Below are positions 37,217 to 50,109 of a stretch of DNA of 64,000 nucleotides, in pieces. A program made the translations under genes and the position numbers. The DNA comes from Warburgia ugandensis (taxonomy: Eukaryota; Streptophyta; Magnoliopsida; Canellales; Canellaceae). The stretch is taken from NCBI GenBank assembly GCA_035236585.1, contig CP141127.1, positions 67,561,495 through 67,625,494 on the forward strand, given 5' to 3'. The first letter of the stretch is position 1; every line of letters starts with the position of its first letter. The notes beneath the pieces are model-generated. The model was not told the origin of the DNA. It saw nothing but the letters and a program-made list of their open reading frames with translations, and made no database searches.

Positions 37217-40200
37217 ACTCCATTGCAGACAGGGAAGCTAGTGCAATGTGGTGAAGGGGCCAAAGCAGGAGAGGGGAAGATTGGGCGAGGTTGGAGGTTT
37301 GGTGCGATGTGGCCTGGGCAAAGGGGACAGTGAGAAGAAAGGGAAGAAGAGAGGAAGAGTTGAGAAGAAGGGACAGACGAGTTTGGTGCTGTTGGGCCAA
37401 TAGAAACATGAGGAGAAACAGAGGGGAGAACAAGGTGGAGAAGAGGGAGTTGAGCAGAAGAAGAGAGAGGTGAGCAGGGAGCGGGTAGCGGGTAGCGAGC
37501 TGCATCAGTGACTAGAGTTCACTGACATTGCAGGTGGAGCAAAGAGGTAGCTATGCAATGCTGGGAATGGTGTGCAGTAAAGGAGAAGAAGAAGAGAAAA
37601 GGGAACATGGTAAAAGATAAGAAAGAAAAGAAACGATGAACAAAAGGAATCAAATGGACAGATGAAAATAGTAAAAGAAAAATCATCTCGGTCCAATAGT
37701 GTGACAACCCGGGTTTTCCCACACATTTTTAAATGCAAGATCTAAATTCCTAAGGCGGGATGCATCCCTATTTGAAAACCATTTCATAAAAACCATGCAA
37801 TGCAGCAGAAAATCTTTAGTTTTAAACTCATTTTGAAAACTCCGAGTGTCATTTACTTTCACAATAACCAAAGTAGTCTTTGAAAAACTTCAGAAATCAT
37901 AAATGTTTTCCCAGGTCTATCCAGTCACAACTCACAACCCAACTGTAAATAAATACAAATACATGTCCAAAGGGTAGAGTGTTTACTTACATGTATAATT
38001 GTCTCCTTTTGATTTTTCTTGCTCATAGCACTAACATTTCCTGAGGCGTCTTCTACTCGTGAATGGAGCTGTCCAGAAAAATGTTAAGGATTGGGTGAGT
38101 ATATACTATACTCAGTAGGAGTCTATCACTACTAGTTTTACAATGCATGCTACGTTTAAAATCATATGCTCTTTAAAACATCTACATGTTTGAACAATCA
38201 TGTTCAATATCGATATTAAAAACCATTGTCGAATTGGAATACTGACGACTTAAAGAATCGCATAATCCAAGTTGAAAGTATCATACATATATCACAAACA
38301 TAATGATATGCATAAGATGCTCAACTGAATCCAACTCATGGATATATGGTATGGTCGACCAACCTCATGTCATGCCATATGCAATGCAAGTAAATCCTCA
38401 AGCCATAGGGCCCACTATGCCCACGACCTCACCACCGTGTGGTCCCTGGGTACCTAGGGACACAGGGTCATAGCCTCCATGGGGCATATGACACTTCGAC
38501 CCAGTGTCGTGACACCAGTGGTAGCCCCCTGTACCACATGTAGTTAAAGTAGGGACATGCCTTTTTGGCATGGTACCCTTTTCACCTAATAGTGGTAGAG
38601 GCTGGGAGGCCACCCCAGACCTCTCGGCATAGCGCCCATGAGCTTACTAGCCCAAATCATATATGATCAATCAAGCAAAAGCCTCTTTTTCAAAACCTGT
38701 CCTCTTTGGGTTCCTCACAACTGCCTGGCCCTCACAACTGCCTACCCAGCGTCTTTTGGGCACTCCAGCGTCTTTTGGTAACCCTCAAGGACATTCAATT
38801 TTTCAAAACTCAATAACCACAAATTATGCAATTTATGCAATCGTTTGCAAAACATGTATATGCATAATGTATTTAACATATGCATGCTAAATTCATTTAT
38901 ATGCTAAACAAGTCATATATAAAATTAATTCATGCTAAACAAGTCATATAATTTATACTTAAAACATGCATTCTCAAAACAATCATGGGCTCTTTTTAAA
39001 AGTCTAGTAGCGATAGACCACCTACCTGGTTTGCTCACGTTAGCCCCCTTGTCCTCGTACACTCCTGCTCATAGTTTAAGGGAACAAGGTTAGCTTGGCC
39101 TATTTCTATAGGTTTTAGAATGATTCATCTCACTACTTAGGCATTAAGGGTTCATTCTCATGCCTATGGGTCTCCAAAGATCCTAACTGGGCCTTGGTAT
39201 CATTAGGTTTACAAAGGTTTAGTGGCCCTGCGCCACTATCATATTTTAAGGGTCATTCCCACCTTAGATAGGGCCTTGATTAGGTATTTTATGGTTATGT
39301 ATGTTTTTGTCATCAATACAGACACAACGCCTTTCGCGGCACCTCAATCGGAGTCCTAGAACTCAAGTTATGGGCGTTTTAGTATTAAGAATACATGGAA
39401 GGACCACAGAGCGCGCCCACAAACGCACTAGGCCTTCTGCCCATTTTCTCGTTTGCTGGCGCATCCACGAACGCTCCTGGTTCCTTCTTGTTGAACCAGT
39501 ACGCCCAGGAACTGTCCCTGGGTCCTTTGTGGCTCCCTAGAGCCCCGTTTTGCATGGTTTTTCATGCAAAAACTTGGGGAAACTCATCCTAAGACTAAGG
39601 GGGAGATGGGTTTGGAGGGGTTTTGGGCATACCTGGTTCGTGGCCGGGTTTTTCTCCATGTTTTCTCCTCTTGTCTGCCTCTCCACGATGGATTTTTCCT
39701 ATGCTTTTGGGCTGCCATTGGAGGTGCCCAAGAGCTCTATTTATTAAGCTTGAAGAGGGTTTTGGAGGGGGTTCTTACCGCCATGGAATGGTGGTGGAGC
39801 AACCTCCAGAATGCGCGGTGGTTTCTCCCCTAAACACCGCCGTTCTAGAACTCTCTAGGAGGTTGAAGAAGAGGGGTGCCCGTATCGAAATGGGCCCCTG
39901 TGTTTCTCAGGCTAAATCCGTTTTTAATGCAAATTACACTTTTGCCCTTGAACTTCAAAGGGCTATAACTTGCTCATTTTAACTCTGTTTTGAGTGATTT
40001 TCGTCTTGTTGGATTCCTTTTTCTGAGACGCACCTAAGGGTACTACTCTCAGGACCAAATTTTTGGGTCCAATCAAGGTGAATAGTGAAATGACCAAAAT
40101 AACCTTATCTCCAAAAAGGGAACTTTTCATTTCCTATAGAATGTCCAATTCATTTTTGTTAAAAATTGTGTAAATTGCTCGGGTATTACAAATATTTCCC

Positions 40201-40584
40201 TCCTCCTTTTAAAGCCTTGATGTCTTTCTAATTTTCTTCTCCTAGCTTCCCTTACACTTTCCTTATGGTGAAGAGTTAGTTTCCCACTAGGAAACTTCTT
40301 CCCCCTTTAATTATGCCTCTTCATTTCAAAGTTGATCGCTTATTTAGGAAATCTTATCCATGATGTCCTTTCCTCTAATTAGAACTCTTTTTCTTTTAGG
40401 AAACCATCCCATCTTGCTTTGTGAGTGATCTAGATCATTGAATACCCTTTTGGATAATCGGCACTATTGATTTTTTATTTGGCACTAATCAGCACAATTT
40501 GAGCCATCTAATATCCAATCCAATTGATCTGCACCATAGAATTAGTTGCTCAAACCGCGATCTATTTGATCTAAAAAATATAAG
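37217..40584. repeat. Right arm of inverted duplication, split by solo LTR
   Basis: Pieces 37,217-37,699 and 40,191-40,584 are reverse complements of 35,205-34,738 and 34,735-34,352. The minus-strand 98-codon frame at 37,209-37,505 mirrors the CT-rich block of the left arm. Confidence 0.86.
37700..40190 (-). mobile_element. Solo LTR of the G1 family inside the right arm
   Basis: Starts TGTGACAACCCGGG and ends GCTCGGGTATTACA (2491 bp), closely matching both G1 LTRs along the whole length. Flanks AATAG (37,695-37,699) and AATAT (40,191-40,195) match at four of five bases, and the arm sequence on both sides is continuous in the uninterrupted left arm. Its TATA box is altered (39,737-39,745). 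Confidence 0.92.
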
Positions 40585-42210
40585 TGTGTCGACCCAGCTT
40601 TTTGTAACACATTTTGTAATACATTTTTCAAAGGTAGGGCCCTTAGTAGGAAAAAAATTTCATAAAATAAAGCGGCTCGCATGGGAGCGTACGTGTGGGG
40701 ACACCCCCACGGGGAGCGTCCCTACCTACGCTCTACTCCAACGTTCTGAGATCCAATCTGTTGAGATTAGTTGAGACGGTATGATCTGAAGACATCAGGG
40801 CTGAGATTTCTTACCCTAAAATTTTTGGGCCCCAGAAACTCATCCAATGGCTCAGAATTTGTATTTGAGCCAAAAAATAAGGAGATCTCAACCCTCCATG
40901 CCAAATCCATCATTTTCGTTGGATCAACGGCTGGGGAAGATCTTTGGAGGCTAGAGAACTTAAGGTAACTACCAGAATAAAAAGGGGGATGAAGTGGGTG
41001 GGCTGCCTATGCCAATCCAGTGAAGGAATTTCATCGAAAAAGAGACTTACTAGTGAAAGAAAACCCTAATGGTAGAAAACGCATACAATCATGAAAATTG
41101 CCATTGTCATTGCCGGAGAAGGAGGCGAACCATGGGGGTTTTGTAAAACCCAACCTTCTGAAGACATTCAACAGTCCAAGATTTGTTTTTAATGGCGAGA
41201 TACCCCAAAGAAATGTGAAAAATATGCTGGGGACGATGACCTTGCCGGTGGTTTTTCTTCATTTTGATTTTTCCTGCAATCCAAGAGGTGGATCATCATA
41301 GGACTAAAGGGCTTTTGTAGATCATGCTTACCCGAACACATTTGACAATGAAGATTAAAACTTAACAACTATAATTGGATAGAAAATATGATTTAGGGTT
41401 CCTAGACAAAACCCTAGTCTCATCAGGGAAGACGCGTCCCTAGACGCTCCTGATGCAGACATAGCATCATCTGCCTGGGTGCGTCCGAGGACACTCTCCT
41501 AAAGTTTTTGAACAAGAGAGGAAAGGAGCAAATGGAAGAGATGGGGGAGGATTCTAGAGCTAAGATTTTAGGCCATTGTAGGGAACCTCGTGAGGGACAT
41601 TAGGAAAGATTTTGTGAAATTTTATGGGCTATTTATAGGTATTTTTTTATTTTCCATGATTATATGTCATAATTATGTTTTATTTCTTTTTATTATTAAA
41701 TTGTCATTGGATTCCCACTACCACCTCCTTCTCCACTAGCAGTTGGTAGTGGTTTGACTCATGATAGTGGTCTTCCAGACAGTTGGCCCACCTTGTCGGC
41801 CCCACATAGTTGTGAAAAGACTATTTTGCCCTTTTAATTCCAAAAATGGAGAAAATTAGGGTTTATTCTGATGAATTCAGAATTGAGCTTACTTAGTGTC
41901 TTTTCGATCAGTTTTTCGAGTACATTCCAAATTTTTATGTCTTAGGTCTCAATTATAAGTAAAATTGCTATTTTACCCTTTTATTCATAAAAATGGAGAA
42001 AAATAAGGATTTTTCATCCAGACTCAGAATTTGACATGTTTATAGTCATTCTTATCCATTTTTCAAGTACATTACAAATATATAAGTTTTAGGTTTTATT
42101 TTTATAAAAATGAATTTTTCTTGGAACCCAAAGTTCCAAGTCCACTTTTAAATTTTCAACTTTTAATTTTTAATAATTCAATTATATTCATAAAAATTGG
42201 GGTTATTACA
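40585..42210 (-). repeat. Chromovirus-like LTR (about 1.6 kb), no target duplication seen
   Basis: Starts TGTGTCGACCCAGC and ends TTGGGGTTATTACA, the start and end style of the other LTRs here. Its last 400 bp resemble the end of the 17,650 LTR (GAGTACRTTCCAAAT motif). The left flank ATAAG and the right flank ACCCC do not match, and the arm sequence does not resume on the right, so a deletion or unequal recombination is likely. Confidence 0.75.
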
Positions 42211-42264
42211 ACCCCCAACTCCATTCTTCTTCTCCTCCAGAACAACTTCAACAACAAATACTGT

Positions 42265-45062
42265 TGGTGTAGCTTTAAAATTACTTATAAGTGCATGAAT
42301 CAATGCAGTATTTTCACGCAAGTGAGATTGATCCCATGAGGAATCTCACAAATTTACAATGGCTTGGATTTTATTCAAACCAATTAACTTCAGCTAGAGA
42401 AGAAGAGTTGTGATTAAACTAGGAAATTAAACTTAATAAAATGGAAATGTGTGTGGAATTAGAAACTAAACTTAAAAGAAACTTACTAAAAACTAAAACT
42501 AAATAATGAAATTTGAATCTTACATAACTAACATGCAAGCAACTAAATGAAACTAATTCTAAATTAGCAAGAATCAAATTAAGAAACTTAAACTAAAGGA
42601 AGCTACTAAATATGACACTTTCCTAAACTAGAATTAGAAACTTTCTAAAACCAATTTAGAAAAAAATTCTAATACTAAATTAACATGCAAAAATAAGTAA
42701 TCAATTAAATATAACTAACTTTAACAACAAATTAGAAACATGCATGTGAATGGAATCTACCATTAAAGAGACTTTCTAAATTTAACACTTTCTAAATCCT
42801 AAAACTTCCTAAAGATAGAGCTTTCTAAAATTCAAAAAGGAAACTTTCTAAACCTAAAATAAGATACAAACAATGAATTAACTACTGCTAAAACTAAATT
42901 CTATGACTAAATTAACCAAAAATATAAAAGGAAAGGCATTTCGAACCATGTACATGGTTTTTGGACTGTGCGCATGATTTTGGAGCCCTAAAGATGGTGA
43001 AATTTAATGGACCTACAATGAGTTACTATGCAAAATTTCTATGGGATCTAATATAAAAACATGAAAATATAAATGGGTACAATAGGATTTAGGAAAATAA
43101 GATATTTTGATAGCTGGTATTAAAGCACAAAGTTAAGGAAAAATCAATTTTTTTATTTCAGTACATAAAAATAATCAATAAATCTTGCATTAAAAAGCTA
43201 TTGAAACCACATCTTTCATGCAAGGAAACAACCCAAATCTGAAGTACTTTGATTAAATAAACAAATCATAACAAGAATTCCCAAAAAACTTTATTAGATC
43301 ATATCCAATTTACATCAAAATTATGAGCATAAAAGTGTCCCCAAAAATTGAAAATTGTGCACTTTTCTAAAGCCTAAAATCCTATCTAAACAGCAAAAAA
43401 ATTCCAATATAAGGCTCTCACTCTAAAGGATAATGACATGCAAAAAACCTTGAAAGGAATTAAAGAGAGAAAGCTAATTGGGTAAACTAATTATGGCTAA
43501 ACTGCCCAAAACTAAGGAAAAAAGAGGGTAGAAAACATGGAATTCAAGTGGGAAAATCAAGGATTTAAGCTAGCTCTTCTCTGAGCTGTCACTACCAAAG
43601 AATAACTAACTTGAATCTTGATTGAATAACAAGGAAAACAAGTGGAATTGAGGTAATGAAGAAAGAAGAAAGATAAATGAAAAGAAAGGTGCAAAACTAG
43701 AAAGCAAAAGAATGGAAACTAAGCAATGAAAACTAAACCAAAGCAAGCAAACTACTAGCCTATATTGGAGAGAAAATAACCAAGACAATAAGTAGAAATC
43801 CAAAGGAAAAAAATCATCTAAGAAATCTCAAAGTCTAGCAGCAACTAACACCAAAGGAAAGCTTGATTTCAAGGTGTGTCACCCACATCTACTTGGAAAA
43901 TTCGTATGGAACATGGGGCTATATATAGATGAGTGGTTCCTAACTTAGGAAAGGGTGAAAACATGAGAAAAGTATCCATAGGTTTAGGGTATTGGATGAA
44001 TAAGGTTAGGTGGAAGATGAATTAGCAAGATTATGTCATAAACATGACATAAGAGAGGTAAGAAGCATGGGCTAGCTTTTTCCTAAAAGGAACATGGAGC
44101 TCTTTCCCTTCTAATTTTGTGATGTTTGCTTGATGGAAAGTCAAGAAATTAAGAAAGGTCTAGGGTTTTCATGTTAATTGAATTAAAGTAGATCTAAGGT
44201 TTCCTATTTAAGAAACCACTTGACACCAATTAGGAAGGGAGGGGCGTGGGGGGGCATACTCCTCTTGGATGGTTGCTCCATCCTTCACTTAAAAAGGTGG
44301 AACCCTGGTCAGATGGATGGATACAAGTTCAAAAATGGATAGCAAAGTCAGTTTTTCTCTCTTTATAGGTCCCTTAATGCATGATCATCTTACCTTTTAC
44401 ATTAATCTCATAAAATCCCTTAAAAATCACACTCTTAACATAGGAAAGTTGCTTGAATTGATGCTCCAATTGTTTGACTCCATGTGGCACTCCTTCTTGG
44501 CTTGATGGTTCACTTTGATGGCTCATTCCTTGTGGCTTAAGTGGCTTCAATGGTTGGCTTCAAGGCTTGATTTGATTCTATGGTTTATCACCCTTTTTCA
44601 AGGCTTTAATGCTTAAGGTAGCTTAAATGGCTCCCATACAAAGGTGGTGGACAATGCATGGCTTACTTTATGGGCCTACTTTGACCACCTTTAGCTCCTT
44701 TGGTCGAATCCATTGCTCATCCTTAGCCTTGATCTCATAGTGGATTGATGACTCTTAGGCTTTGACTCCATCTTTTGATCTTGATCTTTAATATTCATCT
44801 CGATCAATCTAGGCCGTCAGATCATCATCTCTCTTTCTACAAAAGTAAAAAAAAAAAAAAAAAAACTCTAATTAAATCTTTAAAAAATATGATTAGTCAC
44901 ATACTTATCTCAAATTAGCCTCTATACCTACAAAATATCAAATTTTTGCTTCATTAGATCTAAAAAATGCATGTGTTATGAATTTTAGCCAAAAATTCTA
45001 AGTTACTTCTATAAGTTACAACACAAGGGTAACTAATTAGGTGGAAAATTAGACACTTATCA
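42265..45062 (-). repeat. T3 left LTR (3' LTR)
   Basis: Direct repeat of 50,110-52,891 along its length, 2798 bp. On the minus strand it reads TGATAAGTGTC ... CTACACCA. Confidence 0.92.
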
Positions 45063-45078
45063 TACCTCCCAATTAGCA
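45063..45078 (-). other. T3 polypurine tract
   Basis: Minus strand TGCTAATTGGGAGGTA directly precedes the 3' LTR start TGATAAGTG. Confidence 0.75.
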
Positions 45079-46760
45079 TTTTGCTAGTCTCAAATAAAAC
45101 ATGCAAAAAATCATTTTATAAAAGCAAATACAAAATGTCACTTTCATAGGTACTCACAATTGCATTTAACATATGCAACAAGCCCTTAAACCCTTAGGTT
45201 ACCCCGAGTGGACGAGTTAGGTCTCATGAGGGTTTACAGTGAATATACCCACAAAATTCCCTAAGGTTAAATCTACTATTTTATCTTAGAGAACTCTCAT
45301 TCATTAGCACTTTATTAGTTTTTCACAACTTAATAGAGATGACTAACAATTCCACAAATCATTCACATACTAAAAACATTTCATTTAGTTCTCTCGAAGT
45401 GCATATGTGTGTGAAACCACATAAGTCATAACTTCCAACTAAGTATGTTTAAATTGCATTGAAAATATGTCTTGACCACAAATCCTTATAAGGTATACTC
45501 TCATATAAGGGTTTAATATATTTCTCTCATTATGTGACTGAATCCAATAAGGCTAATGGTTCACATAAACTTTTAAGTGCTAAGGAGACAAAGAAGTGAT
45601 CCTTAAGAGTGGATGTTGTCACCACAAATAGTAGGGGTAGTTTATCTTGATTCCTTCTTTCTATATCCTCTTTAAGGTTATGTTCCACCTAAGGTCCATA
45701 GGTCTTTGACTAGGACGAAATGTAGGCATTTGACAGGTTCAAAAAAGAAGGGTACAAGGATTTCAAAGATTCAAAATTGAGTAGAAGTCTTCAATGAATA
45801 TCTATTAGGACAACTTTTCTTTTGGTTGTACTTGAAGTGAATATCTCTTTTATATGTTCTTTTCTCTTTTCTTCATCACTTTTCTTTTCATTTTTTTCTA
45901 ATAATACTCTTCTTCTTTCTTTTCTTTGTATTTCTTTTTTTCTCTTTCTATGGAAACACTTTGATATTTTTCACTTCTTTGACTTTTGTCCTTTCTTTGA
46001 ACTTTTCTACTAATTCTACTCATTTTGACAATGGGTAATGGATGTTTATTTTACTGGTTCATTTTGGGTTAAGGTAATCTTAGTTAAGAAAGAAACAACT
46101 TAATAATAGGCTCAAAGGGCTAACTAATGGTATGATATATTAGGTAGGTTTTATATCTCTGGGCTGAATAAGGATGGCCTATATCATTCCCTAGGTTTCT
46201 TAAAGCCTATCAAAATCAATAAAGTTTCTGCAAAGAAAGCTATTACTCCTATTTATTTTTTATAGTTATCCGAAAGAAGGATATTAGGATCACACTAAGT
46301 TATGTACTCTAAAGAAAACTTTGGAATTACTTACAACCCTCTTGAAATAGGATAGTTTCTAAACTTACTAGGGTATAGGTCTCCACTGATTTTCCTTAGG
46401 GCCTCTAAGTCATATCTCTCTATTAGTCTTGACTATGTGCTTTGTGTAAACTTTTTCCAAGAATTACCTTCAATAAAATGCTTCAACTCATGAATAATAT
46501 GTAAAACTAACCATGTACACTTCCATTAAAAGGTTAAAACAATAGAATTACTAAATTCTAAACATCCAATCCTCATCACAATAAGGGAACTCTTCCTTAA
46601 AAACTATTTTTTTCAAAAAGAAATTATAACAAGAAGAAAAAACCTAGATATCTCATGCATTTCTACACCAAATATAGGACATCTATATGATAAATAAGTG
46701 GTGTAGAACAATGAGACTCTAGATCCCTAGGTTGCCTCCCAGTAAGCATTGTTTAACATC
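45079..46760 (-). other. T3 3' internal region, non-coding
   Basis: About 1.7 kb between the protease end and the polypurine tract. No pol domain is visible in any frame. The segment GGGAGGCAACCTAGGGATC (minus, about 46,725-46,743) resembles the 3' untranslated start of Athila/Tat elements, so the missing pol was probably removed between there and the protease. Confidence 0.6.
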
Positions 46761-46790
46761 TTCATCCAAACATTAAAAATTAAAATTAGA

Positions 46791-47417
46791 CTATGTAAGA
46801 TAGGCCTCCAATAGATCGAAGGTAGATAATGGTGGTAGAACTTCTAAAATTAAATCTTCAATTAGGTTGCAAGAATCATTAAGATCTAATTGTTGATGGT
46901 TGGCATTAAAAACATTGAGATCAACTTTCATATTGCCAAAGGATAATTGTAACACACCATTTCTATAATTTATGATTACATTGGACGTCACCAAGAATGG
47001 ACGTCTAAGTATTACTGGGATCTAAATACTAGGGTCCGATACAGGCTGGGTGTCCAGGATAATGAAATCGACAGGGGAATAAAACTGGTCCACCTATATA
47101 ACACATCCTCAACCATATGACTAGGAATCTTAATTGATCTATCGGCTAACTACAATGTGGTGTTGGCTTATGTCACCTAGCCCTAGTTGCTCATAGACAG
47201 AGTATGGTACTAGATTAACACTAGCCTCTAAGTCAATTAATGCCCTATCTATGACATATTTTCCTATAATGTAAGAAATTATAGGACATCCTAGGTCTCT
47301 AAACTTAGGTAGGGTCTTGTGTTGTATTAAAGAGTTCACCTGCTCGGTGAGGAAGCCTTTTTTTTTGCACATTAAGCTTTCACTTTGTAGTATAAAGCTC
47401 TTTAAGAAACTTGGCAT
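46791..47417 (-). pseudogene. T3 aspartic protease, degenerate
   Basis: LPKFRDLGCPIISYIIGKYV, IDRALIDLEASVNLVPYSVY and EQLGLGDI (47,417-47,150) match the Athila/Tat protease (ALIDLGASINLMPYSV...). The Gly of the D-L-G-A active-site motif is Glu here. After a frame break, VTSNVIINYRNGVLQLSFGN (from 46,989) is the C-terminal part, in which the usual TANAIINC... is recognisable. Normally this enzyme releases Gag and Pol proteins. Confidence 0.85.
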
Positions 47418-47429
47418 AAGCAGGAATAT

Positions 47430-48892
47430 CCTTTATAGCATTAAGTAATGGAATATTTATTTGTACATGTTTAAACACTTCCATTATCTCATTGAAATTT
47501 GTTCTTTTCTTAGCCTTGTTGAGTAATTGAGGAATAGGGCTTTGGGCATATAGGGTGCATCCACTATAGGTTCATATGGAGTAGGAGATTTCTGTCTAAT
47601 CTCTTTCTCCTGTGTTTTGGCCTTTTCATTCTCCTCTTCCTTTTTCTCAGTCTCCCCTACTTTGTTATCATCCTGACAGTCACTCCTAAGGGTTGTGATA
47701 GACTTGGCTTGCTCATGGGGTCTTTGTGAACTAGACTATTTCTAATTGGCCCTTAAGGTTATAGATAGGCTAACGAGGAAACTTTCCTTTTTCCCTTTCA
47801 CTTAAAGATGCATACAACTGACCCATTTCCCTGTCTAACTTGACGATATTTTTTCGGCTCTCATTCTGAGTTTGATGCAAGGCTTTAGTATTTTCATCAA
47901 GTTTTTTTAAGATATATTGCATATTATCCTCCATTGATAGTTTTTATGCCTGTTGGGCAATTGAAAACCTAATGGTTGCTATGAAGCAAAAATCCTAGGA
48001 TAGTTTTGAATAGGGAGGCTCTTAGACGTACCTTCCTAGTAAGTATTCTTAGACCATGACAAATTAGGATGCGTAGCCCATCCTAGATTATAGATCTCAC
48101 AATATGAGTTGTTGTTGTTGTTGTTGTTAGGATTGCGATATGCACCAAGTGCATTCACTTGCTCTAAAAGGTATTCAAGTTACACTTTATTTGATGGACA
48201 AGCTGAAGTCAGATGGGTTGGACTAGAATAAGTAGCACATGCCTCTTATGGACATTTATGGGATAGGGTAGCAGCCATGAAAGTTTCAAACATAGTTTCA
48301 AGTTTATCTAAAGGCTCTAGTTTATTTAAATTTTCAACTACAAAGTCAAGCTTATAGGATAGATCTATATGTACTCCTATCTCATATGGACCCCATTTCT
48401 TAGGAGGCTGGTTATTTCTCTTTCTTCTATTTGAATAATCCCATTATTGGAAATTATCTACCAATGTCTAAAAGAACTCCCAGGCCTATCTCTCATCTTT
48501 TAACATGAGGGCCCTTTCATTTACTGCATCTATCATTTGTCTATTTTGAGGTGTCAATGCCACATAGAAGTACTGAACCTACTGCCATTTCTCAAATTCA
48601 TGATAAGGGCATTTCTACAACAATTCATTCCATTCCCAACATTCATAATATTGTTCATCATCCCTTTATTGCAAATTGATAATTTCTTGACAAAGGGCAT
48701 TTATTTTGTGAACAGGGAGTCTTCTCACTCTCGACCATAAAAAGTAGGGAGTAATTTGATGACTCCAGGCTTTAACTCAAAATGGTCTGCATTTGTAGGA
48801 GGTAAAACTATGCAAGATGGGGTGTTGAGTTGTAAAGGCATATAAAAATTTCTAATAGCTTTGTGCTCAACTTCTGCTCGTGGGTCAACCAT
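47430..48892 (-). pseudogene. T3 gag, degenerate with internal deletion
   Basis: Start ATG at 48,892: MVDPRAEVEHKAIRNFYMPL, then LNTPSC, FELKPGVIKLLPTFYGRE, which is the Athila/Tat Gag N-terminus. About 100 family residues are then missing before EWNELL.KCPYHEFEKWQ, YVALTPQNRQMIDAVNERAL and AWEFF. Further on: PTHLTSACPSN (a knuckle missing Cys ligands), QVNALGAYRNPNN with an Asn run encoded by a GTT repeat (48,112-48,130), and YNLGWATHPNLSWSKN. Several in-frame stops are present. Confidence 0.87.
48112..48130. repeat. (GTT)n microsatellite in T3 gag
   Basis: About six triplets, coding Asn on the minus strand. Confidence 0.9.
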
Positions 48893-50086
48893 GGGGATAG
48901 GAATTTGGTTTCTTTTCCCTTGTCTAAGGTTGTGTTCAATCTCTAGGTTAGAAGGTGCTAACTCTAAGTTCTAAAATTAATGCCCTTGCATAAACTATCC
49001 TAATCTAAATGCTGACTCTAACTCTACATGATGAAATCAAATCCTATCCACCAATCAAGCAGTGTCTTGATTATCTTTTCTTAGTGCATAGATGGTAGCT
49101 TCTTAGACCTCGATCTAGACATCTTCGCCTTTTATCCAAATTTGACTACTACTTACCATTTGGGTTTTGCTCAAAAGTGGTTAATACAACCCTCGTGTTA
49201 GGAGCCATTTAGAACTTAACTAACATCAATGGAAAGTGTGGAAAATCACTTAGATTTTAAGACATCCACTATAACCATAGTGCTCAGAAGTCACTAGAGT
49301 GATAATAGATCTTGTCCTTTTAAAAGGGTCAGATGAGCTCGATATCCTAAGTCTCTTTCTACTTGATTTTAAATTAATGTTCAAGGGATGGGATCACTAA
49401 ATACAAGGATGTTGATTGATTCCTAAGTGCGCCAAGGAGCTAGTGATCAGATTCAACCCTTATCTTATAATGGTTCCTATGAAGCCCTTACTAGCATTAA
49501 TTCCATTCCACCATAAAGCACTTAAATATGCAATGCAAAAAAAAAAAAAAAAAGAAGCAAACTAATGCAACTTCTATGATATCCTACCAAGGTTAGATAG
49601 GTACTCTAATGCAACAATCCTAAGTAAAGATGTAACAATTATCACTGAATGATCCTAATCTATATGAATTATAATAACATTCAAATGCAAATTATATTAA
49701 ATTCAAATTATTCCTAAAAATTAAGAATTGTGTGTGAGATACTTACAATGAGGGGTCTGATGATGATCAAGCGTGGGCCACCATAACCTACACTTGTCTT
49801 GCATTATTACAATCCATTTAAAATTAAATAATAAGAAAAATACAATTTACAATCTGCCTCACTACAAGTTTCACTCAAATCCTAATCTAAAAAACAATAA
49901 AACCTAATCTAAGATGATGAAGCCATGGCCCAAAAGGTCACCGCTGCTCCTGTGCCAATGTATTAATTTATGAGGAATTAGCAAGGTATGCTAATGCAAT
50001 GAAAATTTCCTAATCTTATGCAACCTAAGACTACGACTAAAGAAAAGCAATCCAAATAAAAATCCAACCACAAATCCATTGCAATT
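48893..50086 (-). other. T3 leader region
   Basis: About 1.2 kb between primer site and gag, non-coding. A copy of about 900 bp of it lies at 36,105-37,015. Confidence 0.75.
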
Positions 50087-50109
50087 CCTCATCAACGACA
50101 CCAAAGACT
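50087..50109 (-). other. T3 primer-binding region
   Basis: Minus strand AAGTCTTTGGTGTCGTTGAT directly after the LTR end CTACACC. It is a decayed form of the TTTTTGGCGCCGTTGCCGGG site typical of Athila/Tat-branch elements. Confidence 0.78.
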
